From assembly GCA_965221575.1 (NCBI GenBank), contig CBDCSM010000012.1:248001-312000 (forward strand): a stretch of DNA of 64,000 bases. Direction: 5' to 3'. This DNA comes from JAPPHA01 sp965221575. GTDB taxonomy: Bacteria; Pseudomonadota; Alphaproteobacteria; Rhodobacterales; Rhodobacteraceae. The notes under the pieces were generated by a model. That model made no database searches. It saw only the letters and a program-made list of their open reading frames with translations, and was not told the DNA's origin. The translations under genes were made by a program, and so were the position numbers. The number at the start of each line of letters is the position of its first letter. The stretch's first letter is position 1. This document shows, in pieces, positions 52,655-61,802 of the stretch.

Positions 52655-54262
52655 ATGACCAAGTACTATTCCATCACCAGTCCAATAACGGCAGTCGTGG
52701 CGGCAGGCACAATCGCATTATCGAGTCTCGCCCTTCACGCGGAACCGGACCGGGGGAGCCTGGTCGTTGCGGTCAACCAGGAGCCGCAGGATCTTGCCGC
52801 GCAAGGTGCCTACAAGGAGATCAATGCTCCCGGGCTCCGGAATGTGCTGGAAACGCTCATTGCGGTTGATCCGGTCTCCGGAGAGTTCATTCCGGTTCTG
52901 GCAACGGCCTGGGAAAGGGTCGATGGAAGCACGCTCCGGTTCACGATCCGGGAAGGCGTGACGTTTCATGACGGAACCGCCATGACCGCCGGGGCTGTGG
53001 CCGAGTCCGTGAGTTGGGTCTGGAGCACGGAGAACGCGTTCACGATCCAGGAGTACGCCGGCCCCGGTGAAATCTCCGCTGTCGCGATTGATGATTCGAC
53101 CGTGGAAGTCAGGTCAAGCGAGCAGGATCCTCTGCTCGAGTTCCGGATGTCACTGAATGGAATCTCGTCGCCAACACAATTGGCCGAGAATCCCGCGCGG
53201 CATTTCGATACGCCTGTCGGAACGGGCCCATACAAGTTTGTGGAGTGGCAACACGGCCAGTACTGGTCCGCGACCTACAATCCGGATTGGTGGGGATTGA
53301 ACGCAAGTGATGCCTACGGCACCTCGAAGCCGGCCTTTTCGGACCTGAAATTCGTCTTCCGATCGGAAGACGCCGCGCGGGTTGCAATGGTCGAGAGCGG
53401 TGAAGCGCAACTCGCCATGTTTCCGTCCGCCGCCGACTGTGCGCGTGCCGCCGAAGCCGAGAGTTACAATTGCGTGACCGGACCTTCGACGACCTATCTT
53501 TACGGTCGACTCGACCATTCGCTGCATGCCGACGAACGGTTGTCGGATCCAAGAGTCCGAGAGGCGGTTTTCTCGGCGATCGATATCGCGGGAATCGTCG
53601 ACCTTTACGGCATGGCGTCGGTGCCCCAGGGTCAGCTCGGGGCAAGGGGTACGATCGGATTCAACGACGCGGTCAGCCCTTATTCCTATGATCTTGACCA
53701 CGCGATGTCGCTGCTGGACCAAGCCAGGGCTGACGGTGTCGATGTTGACGGGCTTGAAATCGAAATCGTGGGACGTGATACGACGCCCCGGATCAAACCG
53801 ATCGTCGAAGCCCTGGGGGCCATGCTTGGCATGGCCGGCATTGGCACCGACATCAGGGTGCAGACGCCGGCGGAATTCAACCCGCGGGTTCGCATCACCG
53901 GCTATTCGAACGAGCCCGGACGCCAGATGATGCAGGTTCACGTCAAGCAGAATCCATCCGGAGATTACGGTCTGTTGCTGTTGTCGAACTATGCCTGTCC
54001 GAACATCGATGATCCGACGGGTCCGTCGCGATCCTCCGTGTATTGCGACGATGAATTCGACGCCAGCCTGTTCGAGGCCTTGGCAAGTTTCGGAGAGGAA
54101 CGGGGCGAACGGATGCGGGAACTGGTCCAGTATGTCCACGATCGGCACCTGATCGTCCCGCTCGCGCTGCTGGATCGAGGCCACCTCGTGGAAGCCGGGC
54201 TGGATTTCACCTTCGGGACGGATCACAGGATCCAGGCCGTTTACGTCAAACCGGAATCATGA
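52655..54262 (+). CDS. Peptide-type ABC transporter substrate-binding protein
   Basis: 535-residue periplasmic protein of the SBP_bac_5 (DppA/OppA) family. The signal peptide ends SLALHA before EPDRG. Family blocks include LRNVLETLIAVDPVSGEFIPVLATAWERVDGSTLRFTIREGVTFHDGTAMTA (residues ~53–105) and PVGTGPYKFVEW. The gene follows GGGAGGTTTGA. It heads a complete importer (two permeases and a fused ATPase), with a strong hairpin after it that would favour its own higher expression. The ligand (di/oligopeptide, glutathione or other) is not determined. Confidence 0.92.
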   Translation: MTKYYSITSPITAVVAAGTIALSSLALHAEPDRGSLVVAVNQEPQDLAAQGAYKEINAPGLRNVLETLIAVDPVSGEFIPVLATAWERVDGSTLRFTIREGVTFHDGTAMTAGAVAESVSWVWSTENAFTIQEYAGPGEISAVAIDDSTVEVRSSEQDPLLEFRMSLNGISSPTQLAENPARHFDTPVGTGPYKFVEWQHGQYWSATYNPDWWGLNASDAYGTSKPAFSDLKFVFRSEDAARVAMVESGEAQLAMFPSAADCARAAEAESYNCVTGPSTTYLYGRLDHSLHADERLSDPRVREAVFSAIDIAGIVDLYGMASVPQGQLGARGTIGFNDAVSPYSYDLDHAMSLLDQARADGVDVDGLEIEIVGRDTTPRIKPIVEALGAMLGMAGIGTDIRVQTPAEFNPRVRITGYSNEPGRQMMQVHVKQNPSGDYGLLLLSNYACPNIDDPTGPSRSSVYCDDEFDASLFEALASFGEERGERMRELVQYVHDRHLIVPLALLDRGHLVEAGLDFTFGTDHRIQAVYVKPES

Positions 54263-54275
54263 AATTCCGTGCGGG

Positions 54276-54302
54276 CGGCCCCGGGAATCTTCCCCGGGGC
54301 CG
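54276..54302 (+). terminator. Strong hairpin between binding protein and permease genes
   Basis: CGGCCCCGGG (54276–54285) pairs perfectly with CCCGGGGCCG (54293–54302) around a seven-base loop. Only TCAGCTTTT follows, so it is probably a partial terminator or an mRNA-stabilising stem. Such elements often lower permease expression relative to the binding protein. Confidence 0.6.
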
Positions 54303-54339
54303 TCAGCTTTTCCACCAGGAGAACTGAAGTTCGTCCTGG

Positions 54340-55302
54340 ATGGTTTATTTCGTCACACGAATAGCGAATTCGTTTCTGCTTCTGCTGCTGACGGTCAGCT
54401 TCGTGTTCCTGGCCGGACGATTGATCGGAGATCCGGCCCTGAACATGCTGGGGCCGGGTGCCAGCGACCTCGCGCTTGAAAAATTGCGGACGGCCGCGGG
54501 GCTCAACGATCCCCTCTGGCAGCAGTATTTTCGCTACATTGGAAACCTGGTCCAGGGCGATTTCGGGGTCAGTTACCGTTTCGGTTTTTCGGTCCTGCCG
54601 TCTGAAGATCTCGATGCGATCGGCCAACCGGTTGTTGCGATCGTACTTGAGCGACTGCCAGCAACGTTTCTGCTCGCGGCGGTCGCCATGGGACTGGCCG
54701 TCCCCCTTGGCGTGCTGATGGGGGTCGCTGCCGCTGCGAACCCGCTCTCCGCAATCGACAGGCTGGTTTCCGCGATCGCCCTTGCGGGCGTTTCGATCGT
54801 GCAGTTCTGGCTGGGTTTGATGCTGATCGTCCTGTTTGCCGTTCAACTCGGCTGGCTGCCGACCGGTGGATACGGAGGCGCGAGCTACGTCATTCTCCCG
54901 GCACTCACGCTCGCGGCGCGGCCGATCGGCAGGATCGCGCAGATATCCAGAAGCGCCATGCTGGACGAGCTCTCGAAACCATATGTCGTCACCGCGAGGG
55001 CTAAAGGATTGAACGAAAGCAGGATCGTGTTCCTGCATGCTCTCAGGAATGCCGCAGTGCCAATCATCACGATGATCGGAGATGAGTTGTCCGCCTTGCT
55101 GACCGGTGCAATTCTCGTCGAGAAGATCTTTGCATGGCCCGGGATCGGATTGCTGATCATCGATTCCCTGACCCGCAGCGACCTTCCCCTGATCCAGGCC
55201 TCGATCGCGGTGGTGGCCGCGCTGGTCGTCGTGGTCAATCTCCTGGTTGATCTTGCGTATCGCGTGGTCAACCCGCGAATCCGTCTCGGAAAAGGGGCGT
55301 GA
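54340..55302 (+). CDS. Peptide-type ABC transporter permease (DppB-like)
   Basis: 320 residues, six membrane helices. The N-terminus is MVYFVTRIANSFLLLLLTVSFVFL. The inner loop has QPVVAIVLERLPATFLLAAVAMGLAVPLG, and the EAA-type motif reads YVVTARAKGLNESRIVFLHALRNAAVPIITM. It ends IDSLTRSDLPLIQASIAVVAALVVVVNLLVDLAYRVVNPRI, the typical BPD_transp_1 tail. It follows the hairpin after the binding protein and its stop is four bases before the next start. Confidence 0.93.
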   Translation: MVYFVTRIANSFLLLLLTVSFVFLAGRLIGDPALNMLGPGASDLALEKLRTAAGLNDPLWQQYFRYIGNLVQGDFGVSYRFGFSVLPSEDLDAIGQPVVAIVLERLPATFLLAAVAMGLAVPLGVLMGVAAAANPLSAIDRLVSAIALAGVSIVQFWLGLMLIVLFAVQLGWLPTGGYGGASYVILPALTLAARPIGRIAQISRSAMLDELSKPYVVTARAKGLNESRIVFLHALRNAAVPIITMIGDELSALLTGAILVEKIFAWPGIGLLIIDSLTRSDLPLIQASIAVVAALVVVVNLLVDLAYRVVNPRIRLGKGA

Positions 55303-55306
55303 ACTC

Positions 55307-56236
55307 TTGACGACCGGTTTCAGGATTCAAGGCGACGGCGCAACCGATCCGCGGGAGACCCGAGCCTCCTTCACCAACTATGCATGGTCGATCGTCAAGG
55401 ATCGGATTACGCTGGCGGCTGTCGTTTTCCTGGCACTGCTCTGCGTGTTCTCCGTCGGCGCGGAATTCCTGGCGCCGTACCCGCCGACCGGTCTGAACCT
55501 TTCAGACAGAATGCTGCCTCCCGGTGCGACCGGGACGAAGGGTTCGTTCTACCTGCTCGGCACCGATGAGCTGGGCCGCGACCTGTTTTCCAGGTTGATC
55601 TATGGTGCCCGCGTCTCCGTCTCGGTCGGTGTCCTTGGCGCCGTGGTTTCATGCGTGCTCGGCGTTGTCGCCGGGCTGACGGCGGGCTATTTCGGCGGCC
55701 TGTACGAAGACATCATCATGCGTCTCGTTGACGGAATGCTGTCTTTGCCATCCTTGCTCGTGGCCCTGTTCGTGCTGTTCGTGATTGGTGGAGGCTACGT
55801 CAATCTGATTCTCGTTTTTTCCGTGCTCCACTGGATGGTGTTCTGTCGCCTGTCCCGGGGACTGGCGCTCAATGCCCGCACGGCGACCTATGTCCAGGCA
55901 GCCCGGACGCTCGGCGCGTCCCGGATACGGATCGTATTCAGGCATATCCTGCCCAACGTCATGGCGCCGATCATCGTTCTCTTCACCCTGGAAATCGCGA
56001 TTCTCATCCTCTCCGAGGCGTCGCTCAGTTTTCTTGGCTTCGGCGTTCAGCCTCCGGACCCGTCCTGGGGCCTCATGATCGCGGACGGAAGGGAGCACAT
56101 CCGTTCCGCGTGGTGGCTGGTGACTTTTCCAGGTCTGGCAATCTTCCTGACAGCCCTGAGTCTGAACCTCGTCGCGAACTGGGTTCGGGCCGTGACCGAC
56201 CCGGTTCAACGCTGGCGCTGGCTCGTGGGAACCTGA
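55307..56236 (+). CDS. Peptide-type ABC transporter permease (DppC-like)
   Basis: 309 residues from the TTG at 55307, which has AAAGGGG upstream; the open frame reaches 55247 inside the other permease. The DppC-type N-terminal helix and periplasmic stretch (LGTDELGRDLFSRLIYGARVSVSVG) are clear. The EAA loop reads YVQAARTLGASRIRIVFRHILPNVMAPIIVLF. It ends LSEASLSFLGFGVQPPDPSWGLMIADGREHI and a last helix. It pairs with the DppB-like permease. Confidence 0.92.
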   Translation: MTTGFRIQGDGATDPRETRASFTNYAWSIVKDRITLAAVVFLALLCVFSVGAEFLAPYPPTGLNLSDRMLPPGATGTKGSFYLLGTDELGRDLFSRLIYGARVSVSVGVLGAVVSCVLGVVAGLTAGYFGGLYEDIIMRLVDGMLSLPSLLVALFVLFVIGGGYVNLILVFSVLHWMVFCRLSRGLALNARTATYVQAARTLGASRIRIVFRHILPNVMAPIIVLFTLEIAILILSEASLSFLGFGVQPPDPSWGLMIADGREHIRSAWWLVTFPGLAIFLTALSLNLVANWVRAVTDPVQRWRWLVGT

Positions 56237-56248
56237 GGCAGTACTGCC

Positions 56249-58060
56249 ATGGAACCGCTCGCTTCAATTGACGGATTGCGTGTCGAGTTCCCGGCGCTCG
56301 GCGGAACAGTGGTGGCGGTTCGACACGTCGACCTGCAGGTCTTTCCTGGCGAGATATTGTGCATCGTGGGCGAATCCGGGAGCGGAAAATCCGTGACATC
56401 GAACGCATTGATGCAGTTGACCCGTTTTTCCGGCGGGCAGGTGACCGATGGTCGCCTGAGCTTCGTTCGCCGCTCTGGAGAGGAGCTGGACCTGCGCTCT
56501 GCGGACGAGCGCCAGATGCGACGGATTCGCGGCAACGAGATCGGTATGGTCTTCCAGGAACCAATGGCCGCGCTGAACCCGTCCTATGCCATCGGCTGGC
56601 AGTTGTCCGAAGGCCTGAAGAAGCACCGGGGGTTGTCGCGGAAGGAGGCGTGGGAACGATCGCTGGACCTGCTCGTCAGGGTGCGGATACCGGATCCGGA
56701 GCGCAGGCTGAGACAATACCCCCACGAACTCTCGGGCGGCATGTGCCAACGGGTTGTCATCGCGATGGCCTTGGCCTGTGAACCCCGCCTGCTCATCGCC
56801 GATGAACCGACGACGGCGCTTGATGTGACCGTTCAGGCCGAGATCCTGGCGTTGATCAGGCGTTTGTGCAGCGAAACGGGTGCGGCCGTGCTCCTGATTA
56901 CCCATGACATGGCCGTCGTTGCGCAGATGGCCGATCGGGTTGCCGTCATGCGCGGGGGCGAACTGGTCGAGGCCGGATCCGTCCGCCAGGTCATCCTTCG
57001 ACCACGGCACGCCTACACGCGCCAGCTGCTGGCAGCGATGCCGAAGATTGGTGAAATGGCTGGCAAGCCGTCACCCGCGCGGATCGGGACTTCCGGCGAT
57101 GAGGACCGGAAGGAAGCAACGCCTTGCGCAGGTGGGGAGCGCATCCTCGAAGTCAGGAATCTCGTCAAGCGATTTCCTGTACACGGCGGCGTGTTCAGAC
57201 GGACGATTGCGAATGTTCACGCGGTCGAAGACGTGTCTTTCCGCGTGGGCGAGAGGGAAACGCTGGCCATGGTGGGGGAGTCCGGCAGCGGCAAGTCTAC
57301 TGTCGGCCGTTGCATTCTGCGGCTGGAAGAGCCGGATTCCGGCGAGATTCGTTTTCGCGAACGGGACCTGCTGTCACTGCCGCGACGGGAGATGCGCGAC
57401 CGGTTCCGCGACATTCAAATGGTTTTTCAGGATCCTTACGGTTCGTTGAATCCGCAGATGCACGTGCTTGACCAGATTGCCGAGCCGATTCGCAACTTCG
57501 GCCTGGACGGCGGCAGCGCGCTTGAGGACCGCGTTGCGGACCTGCTGGACCGCGTCAGGATGCCGCGCCAGTTTCTCGGGCGATATCCGAACGAACTCTC
57601 GGGCGGTCAGCGTCAACGGGTGGCAATTGCGCGCGCACTGGCAGTGAATCCCGAGTTCATCGTCGCCGACGAGGCAGTGTCATCGCTGGACGCATCCATC
57701 CAGGCGCAGGTCCTGGACCTGATGATGGACCTTCAGTCCGACTTGGGTTTGTCGTATCTGTTCATCAGTCATGATATGGCGGTCGTCGAGCGCATTTCTC
57801 ACTCTGTTGCCGTCATGTTTCAGGGGCGAATCGTGGAAATGGGACGACGCAGCGATATTTTTGAACGTCCTCACCACCCCTATACCAGGTCCCTGCTTGC
57901 CGCGGTTCCGAAGATGGACCCGGCTGCCCGGATTTCACGCAACGTGACCGATGCAAGACCGCTCCACACCCCGATCCATGCTGCAGGCCACGACCCCGGC
58001 CCCAGCCGTTATGACGAAATCGCACCCGGGCATTTCCTTTTGCGAGACGGTATCCTGTGA
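56249..58060 (+). CDS. Fused dual ATPase of a peptide-type importer (GsiA/DppDF-like)
   Basis: 603 residues, two complete ABC domains in one chain. First: Walker A GESGSGKSVTSNALM, signature LSGGMCQRVVIAMALAC, Walker B LLIADEPTTALDVTVQ. Second: Walker A GESGSGKSTVGRCIL, signature LSGGQRQRVAIARALAV, Walker B FIVADEAVSSLDAS (DEA where DEP is usual). Each half has the oligopeptide C-terminal tail (RHAYTRQLLAAMPK and HHPYTRSLLAAVPKMD). The fusion matches GsiA-type ATPases. It ends the four-gene operon; the next gene starts 125 bases on. Confidence 0.95.
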   Translation: MEPLASIDGLRVEFPALGGTVVAVRHVDLQVFPGEILCIVGESGSGKSVTSNALMQLTRFSGGQVTDGRLSFVRRSGEELDLRSADERQMRRIRGNEIGMVFQEPMAALNPSYAIGWQLSEGLKKHRGLSRKEAWERSLDLLVRVRIPDPERRLRQYPHELSGGMCQRVVIAMALACEPRLLIADEPTTALDVTVQAEILALIRRLCSETGAAVLLITHDMAVVAQMADRVAVMRGGELVEAGSVRQVILRPRHAYTRQLLAAMPKIGEMAGKPSPARIGTSGDEDRKEATPCAGGERILEVRNLVKRFPVHGGVFRRTIANVHAVEDVSFRVGERETLAMVGESGSGKSTVGRCILRLEEPDSGEIRFRERDLLSLPRREMRDRFRDIQMVFQDPYGSLNPQMHVLDQIAEPIRNFGLDGGSALEDRVADLLDRVRMPRQFLGRYPNELSGGQRQRVAIARALAVNPEFIVADEAVSSLDASIQAQVLDLMMDLQSDLGLSYLFISHDMAVVERISHSVAVMFQGRIVEMGRRSDIFERPHHPYTRSLLAAVPKMDPAARISRNVTDARPLHTPIHAAGHDPGPSRYDEIAPGHFLLRDGIL

Positions 58061-58184
58061 GTCGCCAGACCTTGGGGTTCTCCCATTCCCGAGTCCGGGG
58101 TCCGATGCGGGGAATCCCGCAAGGCCGGAATGGAAAACAGAGTATCATGCGGGCACGAGGTCTTGCGCTGGGGGGCAGCTGATC

Positions 58185-58940
58185 GTGATTTTGGAGGCTA
58201 TCCGCGACCGGGGAAGGGCGATTGGCTGGGTCCTGTTTTTTTCCGGCATCATGTTGGCGTGGTGGATCATGTTCTCCATGGCCGGAATGTCGGGACTGAA
58301 TGTAATCGGGGAGGCCGTCAGTGTGAACATGATGCCCATGCAAGGAATTCACGTGCTGTTTCCGATGTGGGCGATCATGATGTTGGCCATGATGGGGCCG
58401 ACACTGGCGCCGGTTCTCGTTTCCTTCGAGGCGCTGATCAACTCCGGGCACGCGAACCGCAAGGGGTGGACAGGCCTGATCGCGGGATACGCTGTCGCGT
58501 GGTTCGGTTTCGCAGGTGCGATGGCACTTGTGCAAACAGGTCTTTTCCTGCTGGATTTGATCGACCTGCTCGGAACGGCAACGGTTCGGTGGCTTCAGGC
58601 GGCCATTCTATTCGTGGTCGGAGGCTACCAGTTCACGCGGGCAAAGGAAGTCTGCCAGGGAATCTGCTTGTCTCCCACCTTGTATTTCCTGGGGCGCTGG
58701 CGGCCGGGGTTTCGGGGCGGTTTGCGAATGGGAGCGGGATTCGGGACGTATTGCGTTGCATGCTGCTGGGGATTCATGATGCTCGGGTTTGTTGGCGGAA
58801 CCATGAACCTCTTGTGGATGGGACTTGCAACTGCGGTCATGATCCTCGAGAAGCTGCCGGAAGTCGCGACTTTCGTGACGAAACCCCTGGGTATAATTCT
58901 CATGGTTTTCGGTTTGCTGCTGGCGGGAGGACTCCTATGA
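58185..58940 (+). CDS. DUF2182 membrane protein
   Basis: 251 residues from the GTG at 58185 (GGGGGG fifteen bases upstream); an upstream open frame to 57951 is not membrane-like. It is almost all hydrophobic, with Met-rich repeats (MLAWWIMFSMAGMSGLN, MWAIMMLAMMGPTLAPV), Cys pairs in KEVCQGICLSP and CVACCWGFMMLGF. This is the DUF2182 family. It overlaps the following DUF1326 gene by ATGA; the two families are known to occur as a pair. Their function is not established. Met/Cys-rich membrane segments suggest metal handling (inference). Confidence 0.85.
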   Translation: MILEAIRDRGRAIGWVLFFSGIMLAWWIMFSMAGMSGLNVIGEAVSVNMMPMQGIHVLFPMWAIMMLAMMGPTLAPVLVSFEALINSGHANRKGWTGLIAGYAVAWFGFAGAMALVQTGLFLLDLIDLLGTATVRWLQAAILFVVGGYQFTRAKEVCQGICLSPTLYFLGRWRPGFRGGLRMGAGFGTYCVACCWGFMMLGFVGGTMNLLWMGLATAVMILEKLPEVATFVTKPLGIILMVFGLLLAGGLL

Positions 58941-59677
58941 CGCGATCGGCTGGGGCGCGGGAAAAGTCGATGACCGGTACGGGCAAGACCGGGGTTCGCC
59001 GCGGAGACCGGCTGGAAGTCCTGGAACGGATCGACCAACGCATGATCCCCACGAGGCGCCGGCGGGAGCCGACTGACTGGCGAATCAAGGGGGAACTGTT
59101 CCTGAACTGTTCATGCACTGTCTTTTGCCCGTGTGTCGTCAGTCTGGGGAAACACCCGCCAACCGAGGGATACTGCCACGCATGGATGGCGATCAGCATC
59201 GATGACGGGCATTTCGAAGGAGAAAGTCTTGCCGGTCTGAACGTCGGCCTGCTGGTCGACATTCCGGGGAGGATGGCGGAAGGCAACTGGAAGGTTGCTG
59301 CGTATGTTGACGACCGTGCGACCCAAAAGGCCTACAATGGAATCCTGAAAGTCCTTTCGGGAGCTGCCGGCGGGACAACGGGCTTGTTCACCATGCTCGT
59401 GAGCACGATCATCCACGCCGAAAGAACCAAGGTCGAGATCGTCAAGGGAAAACGACGCCGTTCGATCGTCGTGGGCAGGAAAATCCAGGGAGAGATCGAG
59501 GAGGTTGCCGGACTGAACCCGGACGAACAGGTCGTCATTCGGAATTCCCGCTACTGGGTTGGCCCCGATATCGTCGTTGCGAAAGGTCTGCGGTCGAGAC
59601 TCCGTGACCATGGCAGGGTATGGGACTTCGACGGGAAGTCGGCAGAAATTTGCAGGATTGACTGGTCCGGCCCGTGA
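58937..59677 (+). CDS. DUF1326 domain-containing protein
   Basis: 246 residues. The DUF1326 domain begins DWRIKGELFLNCSCTVFCPCVVSLGKHPP, with a CxC-x3-CxC cysteine cluster, and continues YCHAWMAISIDDGHFEGESLAGLNV, ending SRYWVGPDIVVAKGLRSRLRDHG. The N-terminal ~40 residues are basic and variable. The ATG overlaps the DUF2182 stop, with GGGAGGACTCCT upstream, so they are translated together. The Cys cluster and partner suggest a copper or other metal role; function is unproven. Confidence 0.87.
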   Translation: MTRSAGAREKSMTGTGKTGVRRGDRLEVLERIDQRMIPTRRRREPTDWRIKGELFLNCSCTVFCPCVVSLGKHPPTEGYCHAWMAISIDDGHFEGESLAGLNVGLLVDIPGRMAEGNWKVAAYVDDRATQKAYNGILKVLSGAAGGTTGLFTMLVSTIIHAERTKVEIVKGKRRRSIVVGRKIQGEIEEVAGLNPDEQVVIRNSRYWVGPDIVVAKGLRSRLRDHGRVWDFDGKSAEICRIDWSGP

Positions 59678-59750
59678 CGCGAGCCTGCATGCCAGGGGCA
59701 AATGCGGTTTTGCGCGCGGTTCGGCGACAAGATGAGGCAAGGAACGCACC

Positions 59751-60743
59751 ATGAAATTCAATGCGCTTGTGGTGAGAAAGCAGCCGGAGGGGACAACGTC
59801 CGCCGCGGTCGAGCAGGTCGGCAAGGATGATCTGCCCGACGGGGAGGTGACCGTTGCCGTCGAGTATTCGACCGTCAATTACAAGGACGGTCTTTGCCTG
59901 GGGCCCGGAGGCGGTCTCGTCAGGAACTATCCCCATGTTCCGGGAGTCGACTTTGCCGGAACGGTCGAAAGTTCCGATGACGGGCGTTTTCAGCCGGGAG
60001 ACAGGGTCGTTCTCACGGGTTGGCGCGTCGGGGAGGTCCGGTGGGGGGGATATGCCCAGAAGGCGCGTGTCAAGGCAGACTGGCTGGTCCACATCCCCGA
60101 GGGACTGACAACACGACACGCCATGATTGTCGGGACTGCCGGATTCACGTCAATGCTGGCGGTCATGACACTTGAAGACCACGGCCTGGAACCGGGCAAC
60201 GGTCCCGTGCTCGTGACCGGTGCGGCCGGGGGCGTCGGATCGGTTGCGACGGCTATTCTTGCCAGGCTCGGGCATGAGGTTGCCGCGGTGACCGGCAGGG
60301 CAGAAACCAGGGACTACCTGGCTTCGCTCGGAGCTTCCGAGATAATCGACCGGAACCAGATTGACGAAACCGTCAAGCGCCCGCTTGAATCGGAGAGATG
60401 GGCAGGGTGCATCGACGCTGTTGGCGGAAACATGCTTGCCCGGGTTCTTGGCCAGATGAAGTACGGTTCGTCAATTGCCGCGGTTGGTCTCGCGGGGGGA
60501 GCCAATGTGCCGGCTTCGATCATCCCCTTTCTCCTGCGTGGCGTCAGTCTTCTCGGAATAGACAGTGTCCTTCAACCGCATGCCAACAGAGTGCGCGTTT
60601 GGGACCGGATTGCATCGGGCGTTCCCGGTGAATTGCTCGAGTCGATGGCGCAACCGGCGACGCTCGCCGATTTGCCTGACCTCGGTTCCAGGATTCTCAA
60701 GGGCAAGGTCAAGGGACGGGTCATCGTTGACGTGAACGCGTAA
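59751..60743 (+). CDS. acuI: Acrylyl-CoA reductase-type MDR oxidoreductase (AcuI-like)
   Basis: 330 residues, zinc-free medium-chain reductase. It starts MKFNALVVRKQPEGTTSA, then VEYSTVNYKDGLCLGPGGGLVRNYPHVPGVDFAGTV, the AcuI-type N-terminus. The Rossmann motif is VLVTGAAGGVGSVATAILA; the zinc ligands of true dehydrogenases are absent. The tail reads PDLGSRILKGKVKGRVIVDVNA. AcuI reduces acryloyl-CoA to propionyl-CoA and is linked to DMSP use in marine alphaproteobacteria; no DMSP lyase gene is adjacent. Confidence 0.88.
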   Translation: MKFNALVVRKQPEGTTSAAVEQVGKDDLPDGEVTVAVEYSTVNYKDGLCLGPGGGLVRNYPHVPGVDFAGTVESSDDGRFQPGDRVVLTGWRVGEVRWGGYAQKARVKADWLVHIPEGLTTRHAMIVGTAGFTSMLAVMTLEDHGLEPGNGPVLVTGAAGGVGSVATAILARLGHEVAAVTGRAETRDYLASLGASEIIDRNQIDETVKRPLESERWAGCIDAVGGNMLARVLGQMKYGSSIAAVGLAGGANVPASIIPFLLRGVSLLGIDSVLQPHANRVRVWDRIASGVPGELLESMAQPATLADLPDLGSRILKGKVKGRVIVDVNA

Positions 60744-60858
60744 ACTGCGGTCAACATGCGGTGAACTCGGGAATACTCCTGCTGTATCCGTATCGCGCCC
60801 CGGTTTGCCCCGGTACTCCACGGGACGGGAGGCTGAAACGCCAACATGGAAACCCATG

Positions 60859-61434
60859 TCAAACGCTTCGTCTCATGACGTAACGACGACTACCTGCGCG
60901 GCCGACTTGGTCAAAACCGGCGTTTCTGAACGACTCGACGAATCCCATGAAGCGATAGCTCGGAGAATCCCTGTCTACCGGATAGGCTTCGATCACATGC
61001 GCGTCGCCGGCACGTGCCGTTGCAACGGCAGCGTCGAGCAACCCCGAAAACAGGCCTTGTCCCCGATAAGCCCTTTTGACAAAGAAACAGGTAATTGACC
61101 AAATTCGGTTTTCGTCTTCATCGCCGGTTCCCGGGCCTCCGAGTGTTCGGAATGTCGATCTGGGTGCAACCGAGCACCAGCCGACGGGGGTCTGCTCGTG
61201 ATAGGCGATGATGCCGACCGGCACCCCTTTGGAGACAAGATCGTGCAGTTGTGTCCGCAACTTTCGATTTCGTTCGTCTTTCGGCCACTTTGAAGCACCA
61301 ACGGGCTTGGGCCGCCAAACCATGCACCAGCAATATGAAGGGCCGCCACGGCCTTCGAAGAGTTCGACGAGATCCTGCCAATTGGCTTTGTCGACGGCAC
61401 GAAACCGGAACCACTCGCCAGGTTTTTCGGCCAT
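60859..61434 (-). CDS. GNAT-family N-acetyltransferase
   Basis: 191 residues. Motif A of the GNAT fold is SITCFFVKRAYRGQGLFSGLLDAAVATARAGDA (R/Q-x-x-G-x-G type acetyl-CoA loop). Upstream is CWCMVWRPKP, a Cys/Trp-rich stretch seen in a subgroup of these enzymes. The ATG at 61434 is clear. The substrate is unknown. It is convergent with acuI and divergent from the ABC exporter. Confidence 0.82.
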   Translation of the reverse strand: MAEKPGEWFRFRAVDKANWQDLVELFEGRGGPSYCWCMVWRPKPVGASKWPKDERNRKLRTQLHDLVSKGVPVGIIAYHEQTPVGWCSVAPRSTFRTLGGPGTGDEDENRIWSITCFFVKRAYRGQGLFSGLLDAAVATARAGDAHVIEAYPVDRDSPSYRFMGFVESFRNAGFDQVGRAGSRRYVMRRSV

Positions 61435-61802
61435 TTCAGGGATCTCCCGACTTGCGTTCTTGCGCCCGATGGCCGAAGACCGAAACCTCTTTGTCCGGTG
61501 TCGTATCGTCGATGCACCGTACCGGCGCCAGCCCGCGATTAACCCTGTTTATTGCTGTCGCGCAAGGATTGCCCGCAATGGAGTGTTCAGGAACGGCGTA
61601 GACCGGTGATCGACGAGCAAAAGGGGACCACGGCCGTGAGCCTGATCAGGATTCTGCCGATCGATCATGTGACGGAAAGACATCGGGTTCCCGGACCCTC
61701 CCTGACCTTGGCCGCCTCTGCCAAATCCCGACGCTTTGAATGCCCGCTTCCCGCGGAATCCCGAATTCGTGGCCCCGGCACCGGAAATCACCGGTAGGTC
61801 GC
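61435..61802. other. Gene-free divergent region before the ABC exporter
   Basis: 368 bases between the GNAT start (61434) and the exporter ATG (61803). Open frames here have no ribosome site or known domain. The region should hold promoters for both genes; I saw no convincing consensus pair. Confidence 0.35.

Noticed and set aside
54241..55038. 265-residue reverse-strand open frame
   Set aside because: It lies opposite the DppB-like permease; high-GC third positions create long antisense frames here.
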